From assembly GCF_004339565.1 (NCBI RefSeq), contig NZ_SMFZ01000001.1, forward strand, positions 3,100,001 through 3,164,000: 64,000 bases of DNA, given 5' to 3'. Shown piece by piece: positions 16,101 to 24,836 of the stretch (position 1 is the first letter of the stretch; each line of letters starts with the position of its first letter). This DNA comes from Pseudonocardia endophytica (GTDB taxonomy: Bacteria; Actinomycetota; Actinomycetes; Mycobacteriales; Pseudonocardiaceae). Made by a program: the position numbers and the translations under genes. A model generated the notes under the pieces. That model saw only the letters and a list, made by a program, of their open reading frames with translations, ran no database searches and was not told where the DNA came from.

Positions 16101-18771
16101 CGCGGGCCAGCTGGTCGGTCCGCCCGGTCCGGGTGATCGCGCGCTCCAGCGACTCGCCGACCTCGGAGTAGATCCGGTGCCTGCGCTGCTCGCGGTGCTG
16201 CGCGTCGATGTCCAGGCAGCCGCCGACGTAGCCGACGGCGCGGTCCGCCCCGCCGACCGGCGCGCCGCGGTCGAGCACCCAGCGGTGCCTGCCGCTGCCG
16301 TCGAGCAGCCGGTACTCGACCTCGAACGGCGCGGTCGCTCGCGTCGCCGCCGTCGTGACCGAGCGGTAGCGCTCCCGGTCGTCCGGGTGGATCCGGCGCC
16401 GCCAGTCCAGCCCCAGCTCCCCGGAGGGCTCTGTGACGCCGGTGAAGTCCAGCCAACCGCGGTTCACGAACACCCGGTGCCCGCCAGGGTCGTCGACCCA
16501 GATGAGCGCCGGTGTCGAGTCGGCCATCGCGCGGAACTGGAGCTCCGCGGCCCGTCGCACCCGGCCCAGCTGCAGGTGGTTCGCGACGCGCGCCAGCAGC
16601 TCGCGCGAGGAGAACGGCTTGACGAGATAGTCGTCGGCGCCGGCGGCAAGGCCCTCGACAGCGGCCTCCTCCCCCGCCCGCGAGGACAGCAGCACGACCG
16701 GGACGCCCGCGGTGCGGGTGTCGGTGCGCAGCGCGCGCAACAGGCCGATGCCGTCCAGACCGGGCAGGGACACGTCGGCGACGACGAGGTCCGGCGGCGC
16801 CGAGCGTGCGGCGTCCAGCGCCTCGGTCCCGCTCGTCACGACCTGCGGCGTCCACCGCTCGGACAGCAGGTGCTGCAGGTAGGAGCGCATGTCCGCGTCG
16901 TCGTCGACGACGAGCACCCGGTCCTTGTGGTCCAGGCTCAGCCCGCCGACGTCGAGCGTCCCTTCGGTGGTCGGCTCACCGCCGTTCGCGGGGCCGATGT
17001 CGAGCGACGGGGCGCCGGTGTCACGACGGGCCGGATCCGGCATCCAGCGCAGCGCCTCGGCGACGTACGGGTTCGCCAGCGACGGCACGGTGCGGGCACC
17101 GACGCCGGTGCGCACCAGGCGGTCCGACGGCAGGTGCGCGAACCCGAGCGGGACGCGGACGGTGAACGTGCTGCCGGTCCCCGGCGTGCTGGTGACGTCG
17201 ACCGATCCGCCGTGGATCCGGACGAGCTGCTGCACCAGCGACAGTCCCAGCCCGCTGCCGTCCTGGGAGCGGGCCGCGGTGTCCCGGACCCGGTGGAAGC
17301 GCTGGAAGACCTGCTCGAGGCGCTCCGGCGCGATCCCGACACCGGTGTCGCTCACCTGGAGCACGGCCTGCTCTCCGGACACCGTCAGCGAGACCGACAC
17401 CCCGCCGTCGTGGGTGAACTTGACGGCGTTGCTGAGCAGGTTGAGGACGATCTTCTCCCACATGTCCCGGTCGATCCAGACCGGGCGGTCGGTGGGCGGG
17501 CAGTCCACGGTCAGGGTCAGGCCGGCCCGGTCGGTGACCGGCTCGAACGCCGCGGCGAGCTCCGCCGTCGTCGTGCCCAGCTCGGTCGGCGCGAACATGC
17601 CGTCCGGGCGTCCGGAGTTCAGGCTGGACACGTCGAGCAGGCCGTTGACGAGCTTGAGCATCCGCTGCGCGTTGCGCTGGGCCAGCGCGATCTCGTGGCG
17701 CACGGCCGGGTCGGCGTGCTCGCGCAGCCGCTCGAGCGGCCCAAGCACGAGCGTCAGCGGCGTGCGGAACTCGTCGCCGAGCGACGCGTAGTAGCCGGTG
17801 CGGACCTGCTCGGTGCGGGCCTGGCCGTCCCGGACCGTCCGGTCGACCTCCTGCGCCGCGGCGACCGTCAGCGCCGTGCCGATGTGGCCGATCACCATGC
17901 GCAGGAACGCCTGCTGGTCGTCGTCCATCTGCTGCTGCGGCGCTCCGCCCAGCACGATGCCGCGGGTGACCGTGCCGTCCGGGGTGCGCAGCAGGCCGCG
18001 CACGATGTGGCGGACCGGGGCGTGGTGGCCGTCGACCGGTGTCGGGGCGGTCTCGCGGAAGATCAGCGGCTCGGCCGCCAGCTCCGGCTCGCCCGGCGTC
18101 CAGTCCGGCGGCGGGTCGGCGACCCCGACGGTGACCCGCTCGGCGTCGCCCGCCGGGTCGTAGATCACCGCGCACGGGATGTCGTCACCGGCGGGCGCCA
18201 GGACCGCGGCCAGGCGCTGGACCACGACGCCGACCGACGGCGCGTCCCTGGCGATCTCGCCCAGCGACGCGAGGAGCCGCATCCGGCGGGCCCCGACGAC
18301 CTTGGCGGTCGTCTCGTTGCACATGGTGATCATCCCGAGCACCTGGCCCTCGGAGCCGCGGACCGGGGTGGCCGAGTACTGCCAGTACGTCGCCTCCTGG
18401 CGCCCGACCCGGTCCAGGACGATCGCGTCGTCCTCGCGGTAGATGCCGTGCAGCGTGCCGCGCCGGATGGCGTCCAGGTCGTCGGCGAGGTGGCTCGCGA
18501 TCTCCGGCCAGCCCTCCGCCAGCGGCCGCGCGAACGACGACGGGTGCCGGTGACCGGCCGACGCGACGAACGCGTCGTTGTAGAGCAGGGTGTCCTGCGC
18601 TCCCCACCAGACGACCATCGGCTGGCGGATCTCGAGCAGGAACCGGAGCGAGTCCTCCAGCTCCCGGTCCCAGCCCTCGCGTGGCCCGAGCGGCGTGGCC
18701 GCCCAGTCGGTCCGCTCGACCAGCTCGTGCACCGACACCGTCGTCGCGTTCCCGGTCGTCTCGACCGCCAC
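13186..18771 (-). CDS. Multidomain hybrid sensor / SpoIIE phosphatase / anti-sigma kinase / STAS protein
   Basis: An 1861-aa soluble signalling protein. Approximate order: PAS-like 20-150, GAF 165-310, HisKA-like 320-385, HATPase_c 430-545 (N-box NLLSNAVKF, G-boxes DTGVGIAP and GSGLGLS), receiver 610-735 (phospho-Asp about 666 in VVADVSLPGLDG), PAS 745-845, three GAFs 875-1345, SpoIIE/PP2C phosphatase 1375-1590 (GGDWFDV, GDVVGRG, SDGLFE, PDDTVVLVAR), RsbW-like ATPase 1600-1725 (EATTNAIEHAY, GRGIALI) and STAS 1770-1861 (FVSSAGIALL). The HisKA motif reads LGDEFRTPLT, with Asp about 333 where the phospho-accepting His belongs. GTG 18771 has AGGAG 6 bp upstream; GTG 18849 is an alternative. It probably controls an alternative sigma factor encoded elsewhere. 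Confidence 0.88.
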   Translation of the reverse strand: MAVETTGNATTVSVHELVERTDWAATPLGPREGWDRELEDSLRFLLEIRQPMVVWWGAQDTLLYNDAFVASAGHRHPSSFARPLAEGWPEIASHLADDLDAIRRGTLHGIYREDDAIVLDRVGRQEATYWQYSATPVRGSEGQVLGMITMCNETTAKVVGARRMRLLASLGEIARDAPSVGVVVQRLAAVLAPAGDDIPCAVIYDPAGDAERVTVGVADPPPDWTPGEPELAAEPLIFRETAPTPVDGHHAPVRHIVRGLLRTPDGTVTRGIVLGGAPQQQMDDDQQAFLRMVIGHIGTALTVAAAQEVDRTVRDGQARTEQVRTGYYASLGDEFRTPLTLVLGPLERLREHADPAVRHEIALAQRNAQRMLKLVNGLLDVSSLNSGRPDGMFAPTELGTTTAELAAAFEPVTDRAGLTLTVDCPPTDRPVWIDRDMWEKIVLNLLSNAVKFTHDGGVSVSLTVSGEQAVLQVSDTGVGIAPERLEQVFQRFHRVRDTAARSQDGSGLGLSLVQQLVRIHGGSVDVTSTPGTGSTFTVRVPLGFAHLPSDRLVRTGVGARTVPSLANPYVAEALRWMPDPARRDTGAPSLDIGPANGGEPTTEGTLDVGGLSLDHKDRVLVVDDDADMRSYLQHLLSERWTPQVVTSGTEALDAARSAPPDLVVADVSLPGLDGIGLLRALRTDTRTAGVPVVLLSSRAGEEAAVEGLAAGADDYLVKPFSSRELLARVANHLQLGRVRRAAELQFRAMADSTPALIWVDDPGGHRVFVNRGWLDFTGVTEPSGELGLDWRRRIHPDDRERYRSVTTAATRATAPFEVEYRLLDGSGRHRWVLDRGAPVGGADRAVGYVGGCLDIDAQHREQRRHRIYSEVGESLERAITRTGRTDQLARAVVDEGLADIALVHEAGTEGGTAPLAAAASRAALEPPLWELGPLSPDTGPIEHQPIGTDRLDAALAALPAAQRAAWERVPIRSAMVVPLPARGRTGARLTVARCEPGDDYTADDLDLVSEVGRRAGLAVDNARLLEQERATAQRLGLLHRATARMSAAATAGDVAAIAADHIVDLLDADYSGVWELRGQWLRALTGHGWDDALWSRAGQLRADAPLAFGEVLRERVPLWLPSSQDWAQRFPAQVGLVPDGAETVGYLPLIAGGRTLGVLAVGFLHERVLSGPEREAAVAVAELAAQALDRASMLEVETEARRLAERLGSIATALSRATDLESVAEVIVEHGRSSVEAEAVVLLAIGDNGVLGPIAEDGWPSDPAATTGPLGRTHPLSRAVATGEPLWSAAAPEDEPYPVQTAVPLMVAARPIGVLGFRFESEPAFTAEQRSFVLTLVNQCAQSIVRAQLHAAEHEVAETLQRSLLPQKLPELDRMSLATRYRPGTQGTEAGGDWFDVLALDDAKVALVVGDVVGRGPSAAAVMGQLRSAVAANLVNGQSPAGALEQLDQFALRVSGAMASTVACAVIDTATGEICYASAGHPPPLLAGPGGVRMLDKGRGVPLGISGRPPFVEDSDRMEPGETVLLCSDGLFERRGEVVDDGLARLATAFGELSAAQPRDMADALLSRMSEGSAIPDDTVVLVARYMPAPLRLEVAADPTRLAPLRRTVDAWCDACGMGADARSDLQLTVGEATTNAIEHAYLGGPVPGATATVDIGLALRPDGAVAVEIADHGTWRPPPADPGYRGRGIALIRELAEEVVVAPSDGGTLVRFRLPSIPVEIGTPGAGPPVEFVAGEADPGRPVEAEPGEASTPPDRTRLRATPDRHGLRLTVVGDLDLGGVASIRTSLFEQLAQSRPVVTLSLGRDAFVSSAGIALLSEVARRMRAEGTSLSLVAPAGSQARRALVLSGLDSVIGLSDDS

Positions 18772-18870
18772 CGCCACCTCCTGGCACACCCCGCGGCCCG
18801 CAGGATATCCGCCATCCGGCCGTCGCGTCGCTCGGCGGGTGTCGATCACCGCCGGGGCGTGACCGTCGAG

Positions 18871-19725
18871 TCAGGCCGGCCCGGTGGCGGCCTTCCGGTG
18901 CTCGGCGAGCCACTCGCGCAGGTCCGCGAGCGGCTCGGCGCGGCCGGGCTCGTGGTAGATCTCGTGCCAGAGGCCGTCGTACCAGCGCACGGTCGTGTCC
19001 GGGGATCCGCTGGCGTCCTCGAGCGCGCGGGTCCCGGCCGGGTCGGTCAGCGCGTCGGCCGTACCGTGCTGGACCAGCAGCGGCAGGCGCAGGTCGCCGA
19101 CCTTGCCGGGCAGCTCGTCCATCTGCTCGTAGATCGCGGCACCGAGCGCGAGCGTCGGCTTGCCGTGGTGCACCAGCGGGTCGGCCCGGTAGTCCGCGAC
19201 GACGGCCGGGTCGCTGCTGATCTTCGAGTCGTCGATCCCGACCGGCCGGATCGTCGGCAGGACCTTCGCGACGACCGACAGCACCGGCACGACGGCCTGC
19301 GGCACGGCGTCGCTGGCCAGCGCGGGCGCGGACAGGACGAGCCCGGTCAGCGCCTTCTCGTGCACGACCGTGTAGGCCAGCGCGATCTGCCCGCCGAGGC
19401 TGTGCCCGAGCAGGAACACGGGCAGCCCGGGATGGCGTGCGACGACGGCGCTGCGGAACGTCTCGAAGTCGTCGACCAGGTCCCGGTAGCGCTTGGCGTG
19501 CACGCGGGTGCCGCCGGACCGTCCGTGCCCGCGGTGGTCGAGGCCGTACACGGCCCAGCCGTCGGGCACGAGCTCGTCGACGACGCTCTGGTAGCGCCCG
19601 GAGTGCTCCCCGATCCCGTGGCTGACCAGCAGCACCCCGGTCGGCCCGCCGTCCGGGAGCCATCCCTGCCAGAACAGGTCGACGCCGTCGACACCCGCCA
19701 GCCGGCCCTCCACGTGCCGCGTCAC
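18871..19725 (-). CDS. Alpha/beta hydrolase, monoacylglycerol-lipase type
   Basis: A 284-aa serine hydrolase. The oxyanion region is VSHGIGEHSGRY, the nucleophile elbow is LLGHSLGGQ, and the charge relay is VQHGTADALTDP (Asp) and GLWHEIYHE (His). This pattern is the hydrolase_4 / monoglyceride lipase family, so it probably releases fatty acids from monoacylglycerols or related esters. Its GTG overlaps the stop of the upstream low-complexity membrane protein by 4 bp, indicating an operon. No signal peptide is seen, so it is cytoplasmic. Confidence 0.87.
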   Translation of the reverse strand: MTRHVEGRLAGVDGVDLFWQGWLPDGGPTGVLLVSHGIGEHSGRYQSVVDELVPDGWAVYGLDHRGHGRSGGTRVHAKRYRDLVDDFETFRSAVVARHPGLPVFLLGHSLGGQIALAYTVVHEKALTGLVLSAPALASDAVPQAVVPVLSVVAKVLPTIRPVGIDDSKISSDPAVVADYRADPLVHHGKPTLALGAAIYEQMDELPGKVGDLRLPLLVQHGTADALTDPAGTRALEDASGSPDTTVRWYDGLWHEIYHEPGRAEPLADLREWLAEHRKAATGPA

Positions 19726-22613
19726 CCCGGGCTCCCGGCCGCGACGAGGTCCTGTTCGACGTCGGCCTCCGGTGGGACGAGCACGGTCACGTCCGTCCCG
19801 TCCCCGGCGACCAGCCGGTAGTGGCCCGCGTCCAGATCGGCGAACCGGAACGTGCCGTCGCTGCCGCTGTCCGCGCTGTCCAGCGTCTCGCCGTCCTGCT
19901 CGAGTGCGACCGTCACGCCGGGTCGGGGCGCACCGGCCGGGGAAAGGACCGCGCCGTGCACGGCGGACGACCGCGCGAGCGTGACGCCGACCCGGACCGG
20001 CTCGTCGGCGACGGAGCACGGCGTCACCCGCGTCTGGAAGCCGGACGCCGACGCGACGACGACATACTGCCCGGCCCCTGGCGCGCGCAGCCTCGCGTCG
20101 CCCGCGGCGCCGGTGCTCGCCGACCCGGCGGGGGCGCCCGATCCGTCCACCATGGACAGCGCGACGCCGGTGAGGGGGCGCGAGTCCCGGTCGGACACCT
20201 GGACGTCGACGTCCTGGGCCGGCGTGGACGGCACCGGTGCACGACGGGCGGAGGACGCGGCGCTGAACGCCACGACCTGCTCCGGCGCGGCCCCGGCGGA
20301 GGATGTGGCGGGCGGGGGTGCGACGACGGCCGCTCCGGAATCCGACGACGCGGAGGGCATCGCGTCCTCGGTCGAGGTGCTGGACGGGGTTGCCTCCACG
20401 GTCGCTGAGTCCGCGACCGGGCGATCCGTCGACGGCCGCTCCGTCGACGACGTGCCGACGGACGAACCGAACGGGGCCGACGGCGCGGGGGCCGTTTCCT
20501 CGGCGTCGACCTTCCCGGCGTCGGCCTCCCCCGCGTCGGCCTTGTCCGCGTCGGCCTTGTCCGCGTCGGCCTTGTCCGCGTCGGCCTTGTCCGCGTCGGC
20601 CTTGTCCGCGTCGGCCTTGTCCGCGTCGGCCTTGCCCGCGTCGGCCCTCCCCGCTCCCGTCGACGGCTCGTCCGAGTGCGAACGGGACGTGGCGGCACCG
20701 ACCGCCGCCGCTCCGGCAGTCAGCCCGGCGACCGCCGCGACGCCGGTGACCACGGAGCCCGTGGAGCTCGACCCTCCTGCGTCCTCGCCACCGGACGAGC
20801 CGGACGAGGCCGGCTGTGACCCGGACGTCGCCGTCCGAGCCGACGCCGGCGCGGTCGGCACCGAGTCGGGCGTGGAGCCGGACGCCGGGGAGCCGGACGC
20901 GGGGCCGTCGGACGTGAACCCGCCGGGTGTCGAGGTGCCGGACGCCGAGGAGCCGGGCTCGCCAGAACCGGACCCGACCGAGGTGGACGCGGTGGACGTC
21001 GAGCCGCCGGGCGGCGCGGTCGTGTCGTCCTGTTCGGCCGACGTGCTGGTGGCGGAGGTCGACGGGGAGGGCTCCTCGGAGGGCCGAGTGTCGGAGAGCG
21101 AACTGGACGTACTCGTCGCGACCGGGCCGGTGACGGCGGCGCCGGCCGGCTCGTCCGACGCCGCCCGCTCGTCGTCCGGGGCGGGGCCGGTCGGGGCCGC
21201 GGACCGCATCACCCGTGGCGCCGGGCGGGGCGGGGGCTCGTCGTCGGTCTCGGTCGTGGTGCTCCCGGTGCGCGGGGCGGGCGACGGGCGGGGGGAGGCG
21301 GTGGTGGGCGGCTCGTCCGGATCGGTCGCGGACAGCGCAGTGGACGTGCCCTCGCCGTCCTCGGAGTCCTGCCCGGAGCGGGATCCCGCTACGGACGCCG
21401 TCGCCGCGGCGCCTGCCACGCCGGCGGCCGCCGCAGCAATTCCACTCCCCGCGGCGCGCGCGGGGCGGGGAGACGGCGAGGGCCGCGGCGCGGCCGGTGA
21501 CGACGCGGGCTCGGGCTCCTCCGTCGACTCCGGCGACCGGCTGGACTGCTCGGGCACGCGGCCGACACGTCCCGCCATCCGGTCGCGCGCCTCCCGGAAC
21601 TCGCGCTCGGTGTCCCCTCCGGAGCGCTTCCCGCCGGTGGACGGGACAGCGGTGACGCGTTTGACCAGGTCCGGGTCGACCGGCGACTGGGACTGCTGCC
21701 GGGGCGGGGCCGACGGGCGAGCCGTCTCGCCGGTCGCCCCGGACCGCGTGGAGCCCGGCTGCGCGGAACCGGGCGAGCCGCCTGCCGTCTCCGCTCCGGT
21801 GCTCCCCGCCGCCGTCGTCCCGGCGGCGTCGGACGTCTCTGCGTCACGCCCGGTCTGCGGCGTCGCCGATCCCGAGCCCGGACGGGGAGCCGTCGCGGGC
21901 GCAGGAGGTGTGACCTGCCGGCCGCCGACGAAACCGCGCGCCCACGGAGCGCTCACCGGTCCGGTGTCCGCGTCCGAACCGGGCCGGGACTTCGACGAGG
22001 TCGTGGCCGCAGCATCCTCGTCCGACTCACCGGACCCGGAGGACACGGAGGATCCGGAGACCGCAGTCCCCGAGGCCCCCGCCGACGACGCCGTCGCCGC
22101 GGCCGTCGCATCCGGCGTCGTATCCGGCGTCGCGTCGGTCAACGCGTCCGACGACGTGCTCGCCGCCGGGGTGCCCGCGCCCGGCCCGGTCGCGGTGACC
22201 GTGGCGTCCGTCGTGGCGTCGGTCGTCGTCGCGGAGGTGGAGTGGCGGCCCGCAGCCCCGATCCGGTCGTGCTCCGCGCGACCCGGCTCGTCCGGCGCGC
22301 CGCCGGACGGGTCCGCACCGGACGACGACTCGGCCGGGTCACTATCCCCCGAGTCCGACGGATCCACGGGACCGGCACCGGAGGTCGCGACCGGACCGGT
22401 GGCGTCGTCGTCGGAGTCAGCGGGCTCCTCGCCTGCGGCGGGCTGCGGTTCGTCGACTCCCGACCGGCGGCGGTCGACCAGCTCACCGACCGTCCGCGGC
22501 GGGCTCGCCGGGTCTCCGCCCCGCCCCCCGCGTCGTCCGCGCAGCAGGAAACCCGCGATACCGATCGCCACCAGCACCACCACCAAGAGCCCGAGCAGGG
22601 CCATCGTCGACAT
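19722..22613 (-). CDS. Membrane-anchored low-complexity protein with carboxypeptidase-regulatory-like repeats
   Basis: A 963-aa protein. ATG 22613 has GGAGG 9 bp upstream. Residues 5-25 form one membrane span followed by an RGRRGGRGG stop-transfer, so the N-terminus is anchored and the rest is most likely cytoplasmic. Residues 30-800 are Ser/Thr/Asp/Ala/Pro-rich and predicted disordered, with a KADAD repeat block. The last 150 residues hold two beta-sandwich modules of the carboxypeptidase-regulatory type (VQVSDRDSRPLTGVALSM and GAVLSPAGAPRPGVTVAL). No enzyme motif is present. Function unknown; a scaffold or cell-envelope role is a guess. It is in an operon with the lipase-like gene. Confidence 0.75.
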   Translation of the reverse strand: MSTMALLGLLVVVLVAIGIAGFLLRGRRGGRGGDPASPPRTVGELVDRRRSGVDEPQPAAGEEPADSDDDATGPVATSGAGPVDPSDSGDSDPAESSSGADPSGGAPDEPGRAEHDRIGAAGRHSTSATTTDATTDATVTATGPGAGTPAASTSSDALTDATPDTTPDATAAATASSAGASGTAVSGSSVSSGSGESDEDAAATTSSKSRPGSDADTGPVSAPWARGFVGGRQVTPPAPATAPRPGSGSATPQTGRDAETSDAAGTTAAGSTGAETAGGSPGSAQPGSTRSGATGETARPSAPPRQQSQSPVDPDLVKRVTAVPSTGGKRSGGDTEREFREARDRMAGRVGRVPEQSSRSPESTEEPEPASSPAAPRPSPSPRPARAAGSGIAAAAAGVAGAAATASVAGSRSGQDSEDGEGTSTALSATDPDEPPTTASPRPSPAPRTGSTTTETDDEPPPRPAPRVMRSAAPTGPAPDDERAASDEPAGAAVTGPVATSTSSSLSDTRPSEEPSPSTSATSTSAEQDDTTAPPGGSTSTASTSVGSGSGEPGSSASGTSTPGGFTSDGPASGSPASGSTPDSVPTAPASARTATSGSQPASSGSSGGEDAGGSSSTGSVVTGVAAVAGLTAGAAAVGAATSRSHSDEPSTGAGRADAGKADADKADADKADADKADADKADADKADADKADAGEADAGKVDAEETAPAPSAPFGSSVGTSSTERPSTDRPVADSATVEATPSSTSTEDAMPSASSDSGAAVVAPPPATSSAGAAPEQVVAFSAASSARRAPVPSTPAQDVDVQVSDRDSRPLTGVALSMVDGSGAPAGSASTGAAGDARLRAPGAGQYVVVASASGFQTRVTPCSVADEPVRVGVTLARSSAVHGAVLSPAGAPRPGVTVALEQDGETLDSADSGSDGTFRFADLDAGHYRLVAGDGTDVTVLVPPEADVEQDLVAAGSPG
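20521..20640 (-). repeat. Eight 15-bp tandem repeats (KADAD)
   Basis: Units of 15 bp start at 20521; six consecutive copies (20536-20625) are identical. Each encodes five residues of the KADAD repeat in the disordered segment of the membrane-anchored protein. The period preserves frame, so slippage would change length without breaking the gene. Confidence 0.9.
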
Positions 22614-22835
22614 CCGCCAGATCCTCCCGCCGGGGCAGAGCGGACCGGTCGGGCCACGGTCGTCGCGGGGCCGTCGGCCCCGGCGCGGCACGCGGCTCCG
22701 GTCCCTGCGTCCGGCGACGAACGGTAGCACCGGGTGACCGCCCGACACGGTGACCGAACGAGGTCCGCGTGTCGACATCAGGGCTGCTCAGCACGTGTGC
22801 GCGCGGGGTGAGCACCGATCGACGAGGATCGTGCG

Positions 22836-24836
22836 ATGACACGTGACACGGACGGAGCAACCGTCGACGACGATCTCGCGGAGATCGCCCGCGCGCACGG
22901 GGTCGCCGTGTCGTACCTCGACGGCGCGCGGCGCGAGCACCACGTGGACGCGGACGTCGTCGTCGAGGTGCTCGCCCTGCTCGGAGTGGACGCCTCGACC
23001 CCGGACTCCCGGCGGGACGCGCTGGCGGCCGCACGGCAACGGGACGCGCTGCCCGCGACGATCGGCATGCGCGCCGACCGGGCCAGGCCGATCCCCGCGG
23101 ACGGCGTCCTGACCGCTGAGGACGGGACCCGGCGCGACGTGGACGGCGAGCTCCCGGCAGGTCTCGAACCCGGCCGCTACACGCTGGAGACGCCGGAGCG
23201 GACGGCGACCGTCGTCGTCGCACCGCCCGCTCTTCCGGACCCGCCGCGGACCTGGGGATGGATGCTGCAGCTCTACGCGCTGCACTCGGCGCGCTCGTGG
23301 GGGATCGGCGACCTCGGCGACCTGGCCGACCTCGTCCGCACCACGGGGCGTGAGCACGGAGCCGGAGCGGTCCTGCTCAACCCGCTGCACGCGATCACGC
23401 CGGTGCCCCCCGTACAGCCCTCGCCGTACACGCCGTCGAGCAGGCGGTTCACGACGCCGCTGGCGATCCGCGTGACCGACCTCCCCGCCTACGCGGCGGC
23501 CGACCCGTCGACGCGCGCGGAGGTGGACGCCCTTCGCCCCGAGCAGGCGGGCGATCGGATCGAGCACGACCGGGTGTGGGCCGCCAAACGCTCGGCGCTG
23601 GAGCTGTTGTGGCGCAACGAAGGCCGCCCGGAACCGCGTGATCCCGAGCCCGGACTGGAGAGATTCGCGACGTACTGCGCGCTCGCCGAGCGGTACGGCG
23701 GACGCTGGGGCCGGTGGCCGGAGGAGCTGCGCGACCCCGGATCGGACGCCGTCGCCGCCGCCCGCGCCGAGTTGGCCCCGCGCGTCGCGTTCCACGGGTG
23801 GGTCCAGGAACAGGCGGCCGCGCAGCTCGCCGACGTCCGCCGGGCCACGCGCGAGGCCGGCATGCCGGTCGGCGTCATCCACGACCTCGCCGTCGGCTGC
23901 GACCCAGAGGGCGCCGACGCCTGGGCATGGGCGGACGTGCTGGCCCTGAACGCGTCGATCGGCGCCCCGCCGGACGCCTTCAACCAGCGCGGTCAGACGT
24001 GGGGCCTGCCGCCGTGGCGCCCCGACCGGCTCGCCGAGACCGGCTACGCGGCGTTCCGGGACATGGTCCGCGCGCTGCTCGGGCACGCCGACGGGCTGCG
24101 GATCGACCACGTGATGGGTCTGTGGCGGCTGTGGTGGGTTCCCGAGGGCCGGTCGGCGGATCGCGGGACGTACGTGTCCTACGACGCCGACGCGATGCTC
24201 GCGACGCTGCTGCTGGAGGCGCACCGGGCCGGCGCGCTGATCGTCGGCGAGGACCTCGGCACGGTGCTGCCCGAGGTGCGCGAGGAGATGGACCGCTCCC
24301 ACGTGTACGGCTCGACCGTGCTCTGGTTCTCCCGCGACCCCGACCCGGAGACCGGGGGCGACGACGGGCCGTTGCAGCCGCCGTCGCGCTGGCCGGAACG
24401 GTCCGTCGCGACGATCTCGACGCACGACCTGCCGACCGCGCCCGGGTTCCTGCGCGGCGAGCACGTCCGGGTCCGCGCCGAGCTCGGGCTCCTCGACGAC
24501 CCGGCCGCGGAACGGGCGAAGGCCGCCGCCGAGCGGGCCGAGCTGGTGGCGCTGCTCGTCGACGAGGGCCATCTGGAATCGGTGGACGCCGACGAGGACG
24601 CGATCGTCGTCGCGATGCACGCGCTGCTGGCGTCGGCACCGTGCCGGCTGGTGCTGGCGTCGCTCTACGACGTGCTCGGCGAGACCCGGCAGCCGAACCT
24701 GCCCGGCACCGTCGACGAGTACCCGAACTGGCGGCTGCCGCTCCCCGTCGGGCTGGAGCGGGCGATGTCCGACCCGCGGGTGTCCCGGGTCGCCTCTGTG
24801 ATGGCCACACGTCGACTGGCAGGATCGGCTGGATGA
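22836..24836 (+). CDS. malQ: 4-alpha-glucanotransferase (GH77)
   Basis: A 666-aa amylomaltase that transfers alpha-1,4-glucan segments between malto-oligosaccharides. An N-terminal module of about 140 residues, usual in actinobacterial MalQ, precedes the GH77 barrel. The catalytic residues are visible: nucleophile Asp in GLRIDHVMGLWRLWW, acid/base Glu in VGEDLGTV, and the transition-state Asp in STHDLPT. SPYTPSSRRF is a substrate-loop motif. It is followed by a 4-bp overlapping hydratase gene and is divergent from the low-complexity membrane protein. Confidence 0.95.
   Translation: MTRDTDGATVDDDLAEIARAHGVAVSYLDGARREHHVDADVVVEVLALLGVDASTPDSRRDALAAARQRDALPATIGMRADRARPIPADGVLTAEDGTRRDVDGELPAGLEPGRYTLETPERTATVVVAPPALPDPPRTWGWMLQLYALHSARSWGIGDLGDLADLVRTTGREHGAGAVLLNPLHAITPVPPVQPSPYTPSSRRFTTPLAIRVTDLPAYAAADPSTRAEVDALRPEQAGDRIEHDRVWAAKRSALELLWRNEGRPEPRDPEPGLERFATYCALAERYGGRWGRWPEELRDPGSDAVAAARAELAPRVAFHGWVQEQAAAQLADVRRATREAGMPVGVIHDLAVGCDPEGADAWAWADVLALNASIGAPPDAFNQRGQTWGLPPWRPDRLAETGYAAFRDMVRALLGHADGLRIDHVMGLWRLWWVPEGRSADRGTYVSYDADAMLATLLLEAHRAGALIVGEDLGTVLPEVREEMDRSHVYGSTVLWFSRDPDPETGGDDGPLQPPSRWPERSVATISTHDLPTAPGFLRGEHVRVRAELGLLDDPAAERAKAAAERAELVALLVDEGHLESVDADEDAIVVAMHALLASAPCRLVLASLYDVLGETRQPNLPGTVDEYPNWRLPLPVGLERAMSDPRVSRVASVMATRRLAGSAG

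Noticed and set aside
13090..19821. A 2243-codon open frame on the plus strand opposite the large signalling gene
   Set aside because: It is antisense to clearly conserved domains, has no family motifs and reads as Arg/His/Pro-rich sequence; long antisense frames are expected at this GC content.
20521..20640. Regular short repeats as a CRISPR array
   Set aside because: The 15-bp units are directly adjacent with no spacers and encode KADAD in frame; no cas genes are in the window.
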